Assembly (NCBI GenBank): GCA_017858255.1
Contig: JAFMBV010000013.1
Coordinates: 1-58,714, forward strand
Direction: 5' to 3'
Source of the DNA: Bacteriovoracaceae bacterium
Lineage (GTDB): Bacteria > Bdellovibrionota > Bacteriovoracia > Bacteriovoracales > Bacteriovoracaceae
DNA: 58,714 nucleotides
Below, piece after piece: positions 18,219 through 25,004 of this stretch. The notes under the pieces are model-generated. The model ran no database searches. It had not been told where the DNA came from and was given only the letters and a program-made list of their open reading frames with translations. The stretch's first letter is position 1, and each line of letters starts with the position of its first letter. The position numbers and the translations under genes were made by a program.

Positions 18219-19561
18219 TAGTCTGCATCTCCCTGAGCCTGGCCGGGAGCACTTAGTTCCTGAAGTGCGCTAAGGTATTCATTTTTTAAAAGGTTCGTGA
18301 CTTCGCGAATATCCCACACAAGAGCACAGGCTTCTTCAAGACGATTGTCTGCAGTTGTTTGTTCACATTTGACTGGGTCAAGGTTTTCAAGAGCAAGTGC
18401 TAAGCTTGTTGATTCTTTGAAAGACCTAACACTTTTAAGTACATTTTCTAGGGCCGATGACATCTTCTCTGCGACATCTCCATGATCTCGGCTTCTTAAA
18501 AGATCATCAAAGCCAAACCCGTTTACACCTGTTTGAGGATTTATTCCAAGAAACAAGAGGCGAAAGCCAACGAGAGAGGATTCAATGGCCTCTAAGGAAA
18601 AGTCAGCATAAAGGTGTTCTCTTTTTTTAGGGCAAACTGATTCTGGGCATTTTGTGACTGTGCCATCAATTCGCACCTCAAAGCCTGCGGGATAAGCAAG
18701 TTTGACATCCTTTGTATTTGTATCGAGAAGGAAAAGTCCTTGGCCAATAGAATTCGTAAGTTCAATGGGGCTTCCCGCGCCTCCCCTTAGCATTGTGGCC
18801 GTGTAGTGACCTTCATTGGGAGACCAAAGTTTCGCTAGCTCTCTTCCTTTCTTTTGTATGTCCTTAAGAAGGTGTTTAGCATAGGTACAGGCAGTCTTTT
18901 CACGGCTTAAAAGTGGAGTTTTAAACCACTCTACGATGCGAGAATTAGGGCGGCTACAGCGACTCTTATTAGGGTCACCAAAGAAGAGGGGCTCAAGGGC
19001 ATCGAGGCCTCTAACATTGTAGTTATTGATTACATCTGTTCTTGGTAAGCGTGTAATTCCGCCAGTACTTAGTTTATAAAGTTCAAAGTCAACGCGACAC
19101 TTTTCTTCACCATCAAAAGTGTAAAGGCTGTTCATTACTGTGGAAGAGGCAAGAGCTGCAGGACCATAACTCATCATAGAGAGTTGATGATAGCTACTCA
19201 TGGCCTTTTTCCAATTCTCTTGAACAGGTTCTCTAAGCTTTTTTAACTGCTCTAGAGACAATTCTGTTAGTACCTCAACCCCAAGACAATACTGATTAAC
19301 GGATTGATTAAAAGAATCGAGCTCGTTGGCCATTCTTTCAACGAGTGGCTGGGTGACAAAGGAGCCAGTATTCGCCAAAAATTTTTCTATTGTGAAAGAT
19401 CCGCTATTAATACGACTTGTTTCACTCAAAAGCAGGTCAATATTATCCAGCTCTTTTACAGGTGCTACGGCGACATCGAGGTTCTTCTGAGTAAAGTCCT
19501 CACATGAAGTGAGGAGAATACTTGTAAGGATCAATATTTTTACTTTTTTCATATAGGCCAT
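18218..19561 (-). CDS. imelysin-family lipoprotein
   Basis: Imelysin (ICMP/IrpA) proteins are helical periplasmic or outer-membrane proteins tied to iron uptake. Despite the old peptidase name most are thought to bind metal. The signal peptide ends in a lipobox L-T-S-C, so this is a lipoprotein. The W-K-K-A-M-S-S-Y-H-Q-L segment and the central G-L-D-A-L-E-P-L-F-F match the imelysin core. The GxHxxE metal motif is changed here (D in place of H). An in-frame TTG lies at 19576 inside the upstream gene; ATG 19561 and ATG 19552 are both possible starts and neither has a strong ribosome binding site. It is coupled to the receptor downstream and the DUF4856 gene upstream. Confidence 0.8.
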   Translation of the reverse strand: MAYMKKVKILILTSILLTSCEDFTQKNLDVAVAPVKELDNIDLLLSETSRINSGSFTIEKFLANTGSFVTQPLVERMANELDSFNQSVNQYCLGVEVLTELSLEQLKKLREPVQENWKKAMSSYHQLSMMSYGPAALASSTVMNSLYTFDGEEKCRVDFELYKLSTGGITRLPRTDVINNYNVRGLDALEPLFFGDPNKSRCSRPNSRIVEWFKTPLLSREKTACTYAKHLLKDIQKKGRELAKLWSPNEGHYTATMLRGGAGSPIELTNSIGQGLFLLDTNTKDVKLAYPAGFEVRIDGTVTKCPESVCPKKREHLYADFSLEAIESSLVGFRLLFLGINPQTGVNGFGFDDLLRSRDHGDVAEKMSSALENVLKSVRSFKESTSLALALENLDPVKCEQTTADNRLEEACALVWDIREVTNLLKNEYLSALQELSAPGQAQGDAD

Positions 19562-19569
19562 TATGATTT

Positions 19570-21015
19570 TTACCAATTTTGGATGTTGTTGTCCGAGAAG
19601 TTATAAGTTTTACCAATGAGGTCTCTTATCTGTTGTAGAGCGGCCATATATTGATTGACGGCCGTTTCTCCAGCATGTGGGAGTACTGGTCTGTCTCCAA
19701 GCAATCCTTGTATTTGGTCAAAAGTGGCATCATTCATAAGTGATTTAGGGTTGAATTGAAAAGATAATGAGAATCCTTTCATTTCACCCCAAAACTTAAC
19801 AAAGTCTTCATAGAGATAGTTTTCAGTTCCGTAGCTCTTGTATTCACTAATGGTCTTGTTTATGTAGTGAATTGTGAGACCGGCCAACGTTTTTTCCCAG
19901 TTTGTTAAAATGATTTGTGCTTGGGCCTCAACGTATTTTTTGTATCCTTGCGGCTTCTTTGTGATCAGGTTTCTACCACGAAGAAAAGCGTTCATAATGT
20001 CCTCAGACAGATTTAAGTCTTGGTCAAAGGCCGTAAGGTCAATGCGAGCACTATTGGGTGCAATACCGAGGTTCTTTTCAGACTTAAGTGAAATCAGCCC
20101 ATCATTATTACTATCTAGGGACAACTTTTCTCTGGCGAGCTTGTCACCGTAAGCGAGGTAATCTTTTGCAGCACCAAAGTAGCCAAAGGCTTCATCAAAG
20201 TGATGTTCCATTGCTGTATAGTTCGCACCTTGTTCGGCCGGCGTAGTATTGTCAGCATTAAGACCTTTATTAGGACCTAAATCTGTTGAAAGATAATCTC
20301 TTGCAGCCTGTGAATAGGAGACTGCGCCTAAAAGAAACTTTTGTGTGAGCTGAGCGTAATCAAGGCCATCCTCACTAGTATAGGCACCAGTGATTGTTTG
20401 TGGCGCTAAGTTTCCATTAGGGATAGTAAAGACCTTTCCCTCTACTGCATTCTTTGCAAATGCATTAAACCAGTTGTTGAGAAGGTCATCAGGCGTTTGA
20501 ATATTTTGAATACCAAAAAGTTTACCTCTTCTTAAAGAGTTGTCGACACCGGCTACTTTTCCATAGAGGTTTTTTCCTGGAGATTGTATATCGGAATAAA
20601 TAAACCCTTCAAAAATTGGCAAGTTAACGCCGACTGGATTTTTAGCATTTACTTTAAAGTCGCTAAAACCATCAATTGAGCCTGGGGCAAAAAGGTTGGT
20701 ATTCTCTGAGTACTTGTAGTAGCTGAGGAGCATATTTTTGGCATCATCTATCGAACCCGGATATTGGCCTAACAGCTGTGAAGTCATAGCACCTTTTATA
20801 TCTTCAATAAGTACATTTCGAAATACTTGTCCTGTGTAAGAGACAGAGGATGAGCGGGAAAACTGACCATTAAACTGGTAAGTGTTAGGTGCGCTTTCCA
20901 TGATGGTTTTAATTTCTGTAGGCGCATTTTGAATTGTTTGTTGGGCATCATCATAAAGATTTGCCATTGAAAAAGGCGCTACTAAGAAGGAAGAGATCAA
21001 AAAAGAATACTTCAT
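19570..21015 (-). CDS. DUF4856-type exported protein of the iron operon
   Basis: A 481-residue protein with a Sec signal peptide (MKYSFLISSFLVAPFSMA). The E-H-H-F-D-E-A-F-G-Y-F-G-A-A-K-D-Y segment and the overall helical layout resemble the DUF4856 family, whose members in Bacteroidetes sit beside imelysin and TonB receptors. Family assignment is from memory of that motif and context. Its exact role is unknown, but the metal-ligand-like H-H-x-D-E cluster suggests metal handling. An AGGA ribosome binding site precedes the ATG. A palindrome identical in layout to the one upstream of tonB lies 53-76 bases before the start, so this gene may have its own regulated promoter besides read-through from tonB. 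Confidence 0.72.
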   Translation of the reverse strand: MKYSFLISSFLVAPFSMANLYDDAQQTIQNAPTEIKTIMESAPNTYQFNGQFSRSSSVSYTGQVFRNVLIEDIKGAMTSQLLGQYPGSIDDAKNMLLSYYKYSENTNLFAPGSIDGFSDFKVNAKNPVGVNLPIFEGFIYSDIQSPGKNLYGKVAGVDNSLRRGKLFGIQNIQTPDDLLNNWFNAFAKNAVEGKVFTIPNGNLAPQTITGAYTSEDGLDYAQLTQKFLLGAVSYSQAARDYLSTDLGPNKGLNADNTTPAEQGANYTAMEHHFDEAFGYFGAAKDYLAYGDKLAREKLSLDSNNDGLISLKSEKNLGIAPNSARIDLTAFDQDLNLSEDIMNAFLRGRNLITKKPQGYKKYVEAQAQIILTNWEKTLAGLTIHYINKTISEYKSYGTENYLYEDFVKFWGEMKGFSLSFQFNPKSLMNDATFDQIQGLLGDRPVLPHAGETAVNQYMAALQQIRDLIGKTYNFSDNNIQNW

Positions 21016-21067
21016 AAATCCTCATCATTTGTTGGGTGTTTAATCGTTATGGAGCATTTTTATGGAA

Positions 21068-21091
21068 AATAGTTTGGTATGTCAAACTTTT
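21068..21091 (-). promoter_or_regulatory. palindromic operator, copy 2, upstream of the DUF4856 gene
   Basis: Left arm AATAGTTTG (21068-21076), six-base spacer, right arm CAAACTTTT (21083-21091): one mismatch from the perfect copy 1 upstream of tonB. The same arms with the same spacing at two promoter positions of one operon argue for a dimeric repressor site. The regulator is unknown; an iron or metal sensor is the natural guess. Confidence 0.6.
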
Positions 21092-21665
21092 AATTGATCT
21101 TGTAAACTATGACCTTAGACAGCTTATAAAGACTGTTTGAGTTATCTGAGAGTCTTTTAAATGACCAGCTCTTTGCGGCCAAAAGGGCAGAGTTATCTAG
21201 GCTTTGATAACCTGAGCTTTCGCTTACGAGAACTTTATCTATTTCACCGGTTCCCTTAACCCATAAGGTAAGGGAAACTTTGCCAGTAATACCCCTTCTT
21301 AGAGCAATTCTTGGATAATGTGGCTCAACATAACTTTTCACAACAGACTCAAAGTTTTTAGCTGCAGGCGCTGACGAGTTTTCTTCTTGAGGCTTAGAAG
21401 GAGTAATAGGCGCAGTTTTAGCAATATTCTCTCTAATGACTTTTTTCTTTTCAATTTTCTTAGGAGCTCTTTTTGGTTGTGGTTTAAAGGCTTCTTGTAA
21501 GTGAACCTGGATACTTTGGGCCATTGGAAAGCTCTCTTGGCCACTAACAAAAAATGTACTGCGACTCTTCTTATAAAAGAGAATGCCTCCATGAAGGACA
21601 ACGCTCAGGAGCAGAAAGGCCTTAAAGAGGCGATTGGAGTATGTCAGGTCCGGCTGATAATACAT
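21090..21665 (-). CDS. tonB: TonB-family energy transducer
   Basis: TonB links the proton gradient to outer-membrane receptors. The sequence shows a short cytoplasmic N-terminus, one membrane helix (AFLLLSVVLHGGILF), a lysine/proline-rich periplasmic linker (P-K-P-Q, K-R-A-P-K-K-I-E) and a C-terminal TonB domain (Y-P-R-I-A-L-R-R-G-I-T-G-K-V, E-S-S-G-Y-Q-S-L-D, W-S-F). The frame opens to 21740, but the perfect palindrome at 21689-21712 would then lie in coding sequence. Starting at ATG 21665 (191 residues) puts it 24 bases upstream, as expected of an operator, and removes a non-TonB-like leader. No exbB/exbD genes are in the window, so its motor partners must be elsewhere. Confidence 0.87.
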   Translation of the reverse strand: MYYQPDLTYSNRLFKAFLLLSVVLHGGILFYKKSRSTFFVSGQESFPMAQSIQVHLQEAFKPQPKRAPKKIEKKKVIRENIAKTAPITPSKPQEENSSAPAAKNFESVVKSYVEPHYPRIALRRGITGKVSLTLWVKGTGEIDKVLVSESSGYQSLDNSALLAAKSWSFKRLSDNSNSLYKLSKVIVYKIN

Positions 21666-21688
21666 GGGCGCATAGTAACAAAACTCTA

Positions 21689-21712
21689 AAAAGTTTGCTA
21701 GTTCAAACTTTT
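21689..21712 (-). promoter_or_regulatory. palindromic operator, copy 1, upstream of tonB
   Basis: Perfect inverted repeat AAAAGTTTG (21689-21697), six-base spacer CTAGTT, CAAACTTTT (21704-21712), just ahead of the tonB start at 21665. The twin site lies in front of the next gene of the same operon. Confidence 0.65.
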
Positions 21713-21720
21713 GGAACCCT

Positions 21721-21769
21721 GTAAAGACCACCATAAACAATTCATAATTTCAGTTAGTTAGGTCTTTAC
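21721..21769. promoter_or_regulatory. 9-bp inverted repeat in the divergent tonB/acyltransferase spacer
   Basis: GTAAAGACC (21721-21729) and GGTCTTTAC (21761-21769) form a perfect inverted repeat with a 31-base gap. Its right half lies in a 17-base string (21749-21765) that recurs with one change at 28347-28363 ahead of miaB. Possibly a promoter element or a regulator site for the divergent genes; function unknown. Confidence 0.35.
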
Positions 21770-21822
21770 CACATATTAAATTCAAGCTTCATACCGCCAC
21801 GAGTAATAGAACCATCTAGGTA

Positions 21823-22482
21823 ATGAGCAGAGGGGACAACATCAAAATCCTTGTATATAAAGATGGAATGGTAAAAAGGCTTTTATATTTATTGGTACGA
21901 TTTTTTGATCTTACTTATCGTTACCGTTTTCATAATTTGGATGTTCTCGAAAAGGCATCAAGTCTATCAGAAAATGGTAATTACCTTTTAGCTATCTGGC
22001 ATCAAAATCTATTTCAAGGAATCCTGGCCCAAACAGGAAAAAAGCATGTCGTGATTGTTTCTCGTTCTAAAGATGCGGAACCTGTGGCCTATACTTGTCA
22101 CAACCTTGGTCATGCTGTTGCTAGAGGCTCTTCTCGCTCAAAGACAGGGGTTGATAAGGGAGGAAGGGTCGCTATGGAAGAGATGATTGACCTTCTAAAA
22201 AGTGGTCTACCTGGTGCAGTAACGGTTGATGGCCCAAAAGGCCCTGCAAAAAAAGTTAAGCCTGGGATTATCGTCATGGCAAAGAAATCTGGTATTCCCA
22301 TCGTGCCTTATTCTCCCATTGCGAGAAACTATTGGGAGTTTAATAGCTGGGATAAGTTTCGTTTACCTCAACCATTCTCAGTCATTGATATCTATTATGG
22401 TGATCCCATAATGGTCGATGAACTCCCTCTCGAACAGGCTCAACTAGAGCTTGAAAATGGCCTAAATCAGGTGCTTTCTTAG
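21823..22482 (+). CDS. DUF374-family lysophospholipid acyltransferase-like protein
   Basis: DUF374 proteins belong to the LPLAT fold (PlsC/LpxL-like) and probably acylate a lipid at the inner membrane. An amphipathic/hydrophobic N-terminal segment (VKRLLYLLVRFFDL) anchors the protein. The acyltransferase block I-like I-W-H-Q-N-L-F carries the H (HX4D equivalent is not complete). D-G-P-K-G-P-A-K-K-V-K-P-G and G-I-P-I-V-P are the family-defining stretches. The 219-residue length is usual. ATG 21823 is used; ATG 21868 is a possible alternative. It faces away from tonB. The substrate is unknown; lipid A or phospholipid acylation are the two usual suggestions. Confidence 0.82.
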   Translation: MSRGDNIKILVYKDGMVKRLLYLLVRFFDLTYRYRFHNLDVLEKASSLSENGNYLLAIWHQNLFQGILAQTGKKHVVIVSRSKDAEPVAYTCHNLGHAVARGSSRSKTGVDKGGRVAMEEMIDLLKSGLPGAVTVDGPKGPAKKVKPGIIVMAKKSGIPIVPYSPIARNYWEFNSWDKFRLPQPFSVIDIYYGDPIMVDELPLEQAQLELENGLNQVLS

Positions 22483-22578
22483 CCAGTCTTGGCTTGGCAT
22501 TGATAATGCATCTTCTAATAGAATAAAGACCCTAGAAGTTACTAACCTCTTGAAATAACGAGATTTTGGAGGAGGGGA

Positions 22579-22593
22579 ATGTTTAATCCTTAA
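22579..22593 (+). other. four-codon leader ORF (M-F-N-P) with a strong ribosome binding site
   Basis: GGAGGAGGGG directly precedes ATG TTT AAT CCT TAA, which ends five bases before the GTG of the lipoprotein gene. It may be a leader for translational coupling, or the site may simply load ribosomes for the TTG/GTG start downstream. Confidence 0.3.
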
Positions 22594-22597
22594 ACAG

Positions 22598-23884
22598 GTG
22601 AGAGGTATTTTGCAGATTATCGTCATTGGACTCATTATTCTTCAAATATTTCTTTTGGGAAGTTGTGGCTTTGACCAGGAAATTAATAAGGTGCCTACGA
22701 CCTCACCTGCTATAGTGGAATTGACTCTTTTTAGAGAAGGAACTTGTCAAAATTCTCCTAGCGAACTTTCAAAGTCAGATCTCAAGCTTAAAAGTAATAT
22801 TGAAGGTTTCTTTCAGTCTGTAACAAATTTTTCTTATCAATATAATAAGGCACACTATCCTCACCTAAGCGCTCCAAGTGACCTCGATGTAGGTAGTGAG
22901 TTTGCGACTGACCCTCTCAATCCTTTGAGGTTATCAAAAAGACTTTTATTAAAAGATTTATTGGCCTTAAAAAGTGAGTGGCTAGAAAAAATTGGTTCAA
23001 AAAACGAAGCGGTCATAACAGCAAATACACAAATCACTCCTTCCTCATTAATAAAAATAGAAGATGTCTTAGCTCTGGAGGGGGTTCATAAAAAAGTACA
23101 CGCCTTAAAACGGAAGTTTTTAAGGTTAAGCGCCTTAAGCTGTTCAAAGGCTCAATTAGTAGCAAGGGAAAAGTTTGACGTTAGACCAATATTTGAAATT
23201 AGAGCGAAATTAGCAGAGGGCTTCAATGTTCTCGATCCAACAATGGAAGCTCTTTTACTAGATCTATGTACGGACTTTAATACAAGTAGTCTTTGTTCTC
23301 TTGAACTCTTGATGAATCGTCGTAGTAACAGTGTTGAGAAATTCTACCAGAACTTTGAAAGTAAATATGAACAAAGACTTTCAAGTTTTTTTAAAATTAA
23401 GGGACGAACAAAATGGTCATGTTTTAAAAATGGAGAAAAAACAATTATAAGGGTTCCAATAGAAAGTAATAATATCTTAAAAAATAAATTATTTGGAACT
23501 CTTTCAGTTTTAAAAGAATTTGTCGCGGAAAAGTGGGGTAATGAAAAGGTACAAGTCTTATTAGAGGAGGCCATCGATAATGAAGAATCTCTTAAAGTGT
23601 CTTGGACTGAGGGAGGACTTTCTTACGTGTTAGCAGATGAGCCCTCTCGTATTTACTTGTCAAAAAGTCTGAACTTTTCTCAATTGAATATTACCTTTGC
23701 TCATGAGCTTGGTCATGTCTTTGGTTTTCCAGATTGCTATCATGAGTTCTATGAAAAGAAATCAAATGAGATTATTTACTATAGCTTGGATAAATCTGGG
23801 CGCAATCTTATGTGCACACTTGGCCATCAGGCTAAAATACCTGATTCTTATCTAGAGAAACTCGTTCAAGAGGTTTGTCTTTAA
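22598..23884 (+). CDS. metalloprotease-like lipoprotein
   Basis: A lipoprotein of about 425 residues: a hydrophobic leader ends in L-L-G-S-C. The C-terminal part carries a zinc-protease motif, H369-E-L-G-H373 followed by V-F-G-F-P-D-C, counted from the GTG. It resembles reprolysin/metzincin-type H-E-L-G-H-x-x-G-x-x-D sites (HExxHxxGxxD), where D would replace the third histidine. The long N-terminal half is helical with no known family. Start choice: GTG 22598 has no clear ribosome binding site, whereas TTG 22610 has GAGAGG at six bases; TTG may be the real start. A strong GGAGGAGGGG at 22568-22577 instead serves a four-codon leader. The gene abuts the stop of the convergent terB-like gene with no space. 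Confidence 0.75.
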   Translation: MRGILQIIVIGLIILQIFLLGSCGFDQEINKVPTTSPAIVELTLFREGTCQNSPSELSKSDLKLKSNIEGFFQSVTNFSYQYNKAHYPHLSAPSDLDVGSEFATDPLNPLRLSKRLLLKDLLALKSEWLEKIGSKNEAVITANTQITPSSLIKIEDVLALEGVHKKVHALKRKFLRLSALSCSKAQLVAREKFDVRPIFEIRAKLAEGFNVLDPTMEALLLDLCTDFNTSSLCSLELLMNRRSNSVEKFYQNFESKYEQRLSSFFKIKGRTKWSCFKNGEKTIIRVPIESNNILKNKLFGTLSVLKEFVAEKWGNEKVQVLLEEAIDNEESLKVSWTEGGLSYVLADEPSRIYLSKSLNFSQLNITFAHELGHVFGFPDCYHEFYEKKSNEIIYYSLDKSGRNLMCTLGHQAKIPDSYLEKLVQEVCL

Positions 23885-24406
23885 TTAATCTTTCTTTAAA
23901 CTTCCAAGGTGCTCAAGCACAGTAGAGCGTGCTGAAATGAAGTGCTTATGCTCGAGAAGAAGTCCTTGGTTTATATTGCGAATTTCTTCACCTTCAAGGT
24001 TTTCAACATTTCCATCTGCAGCTGCTACGGCAAATAGGGTTTCAATAATTTTGTAACGGTCCATAACACTAAGAGACTCTCGCAAGGGAAGGCAGTATAA
24101 ATGATTTTCAATTCCTGCAAGGTCTTTGATTTCTTCTAGGCAGAGGTCAGCCAAGTTATTGGCCTCAGTTTCATTCATCTCCATCCAAGTAATAAGAGAT
24201 TGAGAGATTGTTTCTTTCTCTGAGCTGTCTATTTTTAAATCGGCATATGCTATTCTTGCCATTAGGCCAGAGAGACAGGCTGCTTTTAAATGAAATTCGT
24301 CGTCTTTGTTCGGAAAGTTATCTGAAATTTTCTGATGAAGTCTGCTTGAAAAAGAAGGGCTTTTTATTGATTCAAGGCTTTCTTTAAATGTTGACCATAA
24401 GCTCAT
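23885..24406 (-). CDS. TerB-family protein
   Basis: TerB-like proteins are seven-helix cytoplasmic proteins, some tied to tellurite resistance and membrane stress; most have no known function. The typical segments are A-R-I-A-Y-A-D-L-K-I-D-S-S-E-K-E-T-I and L-F-A-V-A-A-A-D-G-N-V-E-N-L-E-G-E-E-I, two acidic helices that may bind metal. The frame reaches 24451, but ATG 24406 follows GGAGGG at seven bases and gives 173 residues. It is a single gene, convergent with the lipoprotein gene (ends touch) and divergent from clpS. Confidence 0.8.
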   Translation of the reverse strand: MSLWSTFKESLESIKSPSFSSRLHQKISDNFPNKDDEFHLKAACLSGLMARIAYADLKIDSSEKETISQSLITWMEMNETEANNLADLCLEEIKDLAGIENHLYCLPLRESLSVMDRYKIIETLFAVAAADGNVENLEGEEIRNINQGLLLEHKHFISARSTVLEHLGSLKKD

Positions 24407-24582
24407 AAAAGGGCCCTCCAAAGGCTTTTTTTGATTAAGTTTAAAATGCAACTTAATGTTAGGTAAAAGTTAGGATTTTCGCAATGTTGCCTTACTTTTT
24501 AGTGCTTAGACACCCTATCTCTAACGGTTTAAACTTGGTAAAATAATAACATAGTAAACGAGTGCAGGAGCTTGTGAAAGTT

Positions 24583-24957
24583 ATGAAGAGTAGTTTAATT
24601 GATAACCTTGACTTTGATAAGATTACTCCCATCTTGGGAGTAGAAGAAGATGAAGATCACGATGAAGGTGCGGGCGTTGCAACTGTAAAAAAGCCAAAAG
24701 TAAAAAAACCACGTCTTTATAAAGTTCTGATTCACAATGATGATTACACAACAATGGAGTTTGTTGTGTATGTCTTACAAGTTCACTTTGGGAAATCGAT
24801 GGCAGATGCTCAAGGAATAATGCTGAAAGTTCATAATGAAGGAGTAGGCGTATGTGGTGTATTCACATATGAGGTAGCTGAAAGCAAGGTGGCGAAAGTG
24901 TCACGAGAGGCTAAAGAAAACGGTCATCCTCTAATGTGTTCAACCGAACCCGAATAA
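24583..24957 (+). CDS. clpS: ATP-dependent Clp protease adaptor ClpS
   Basis: ClpS delivers N-degron substrates to ClpA. The core is clear: Y-K-V-L-I-H-N-D-D-Y-T-T-M-E-F-V-V, the H-F-G-K-S helix, K-V-H-N-E-G-V-G-V-C-G-V-F and the end H-P-L. The N-terminus is about 45 residues longer than in E. coli, with an acidic stretch (E-E-D-E-D-H-D-E-G) and a lysine-rich stretch (K-K-P-K-V-K-K-P-R); extended N-termini could alter ClpA control. Start is unsure: AGGAG at 24566-24570 lies 3 bases from GTG 24574 and 12 from ATG 24583; the frame opens at GTG 24562. It is 47 bases upstream of clpA, the usual pair. Confidence 0.92.
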   Translation: MKSSLIDNLDFDKITPILGVEEDEDHDEGAGVATVKKPKVKKPRLYKVLIHNDDYTTMEFVVYVLQVHFGKSMADAQGIMLKVHNEGVGVCGVFTYEVAESKVAKVSREAKENGHPLMCSTEPE

Positions 24958-25004
24958 GGAAGTTCATGGGTTAGTCCCATGGGTTATTAACAAGAGGTGA
25001 ATTT

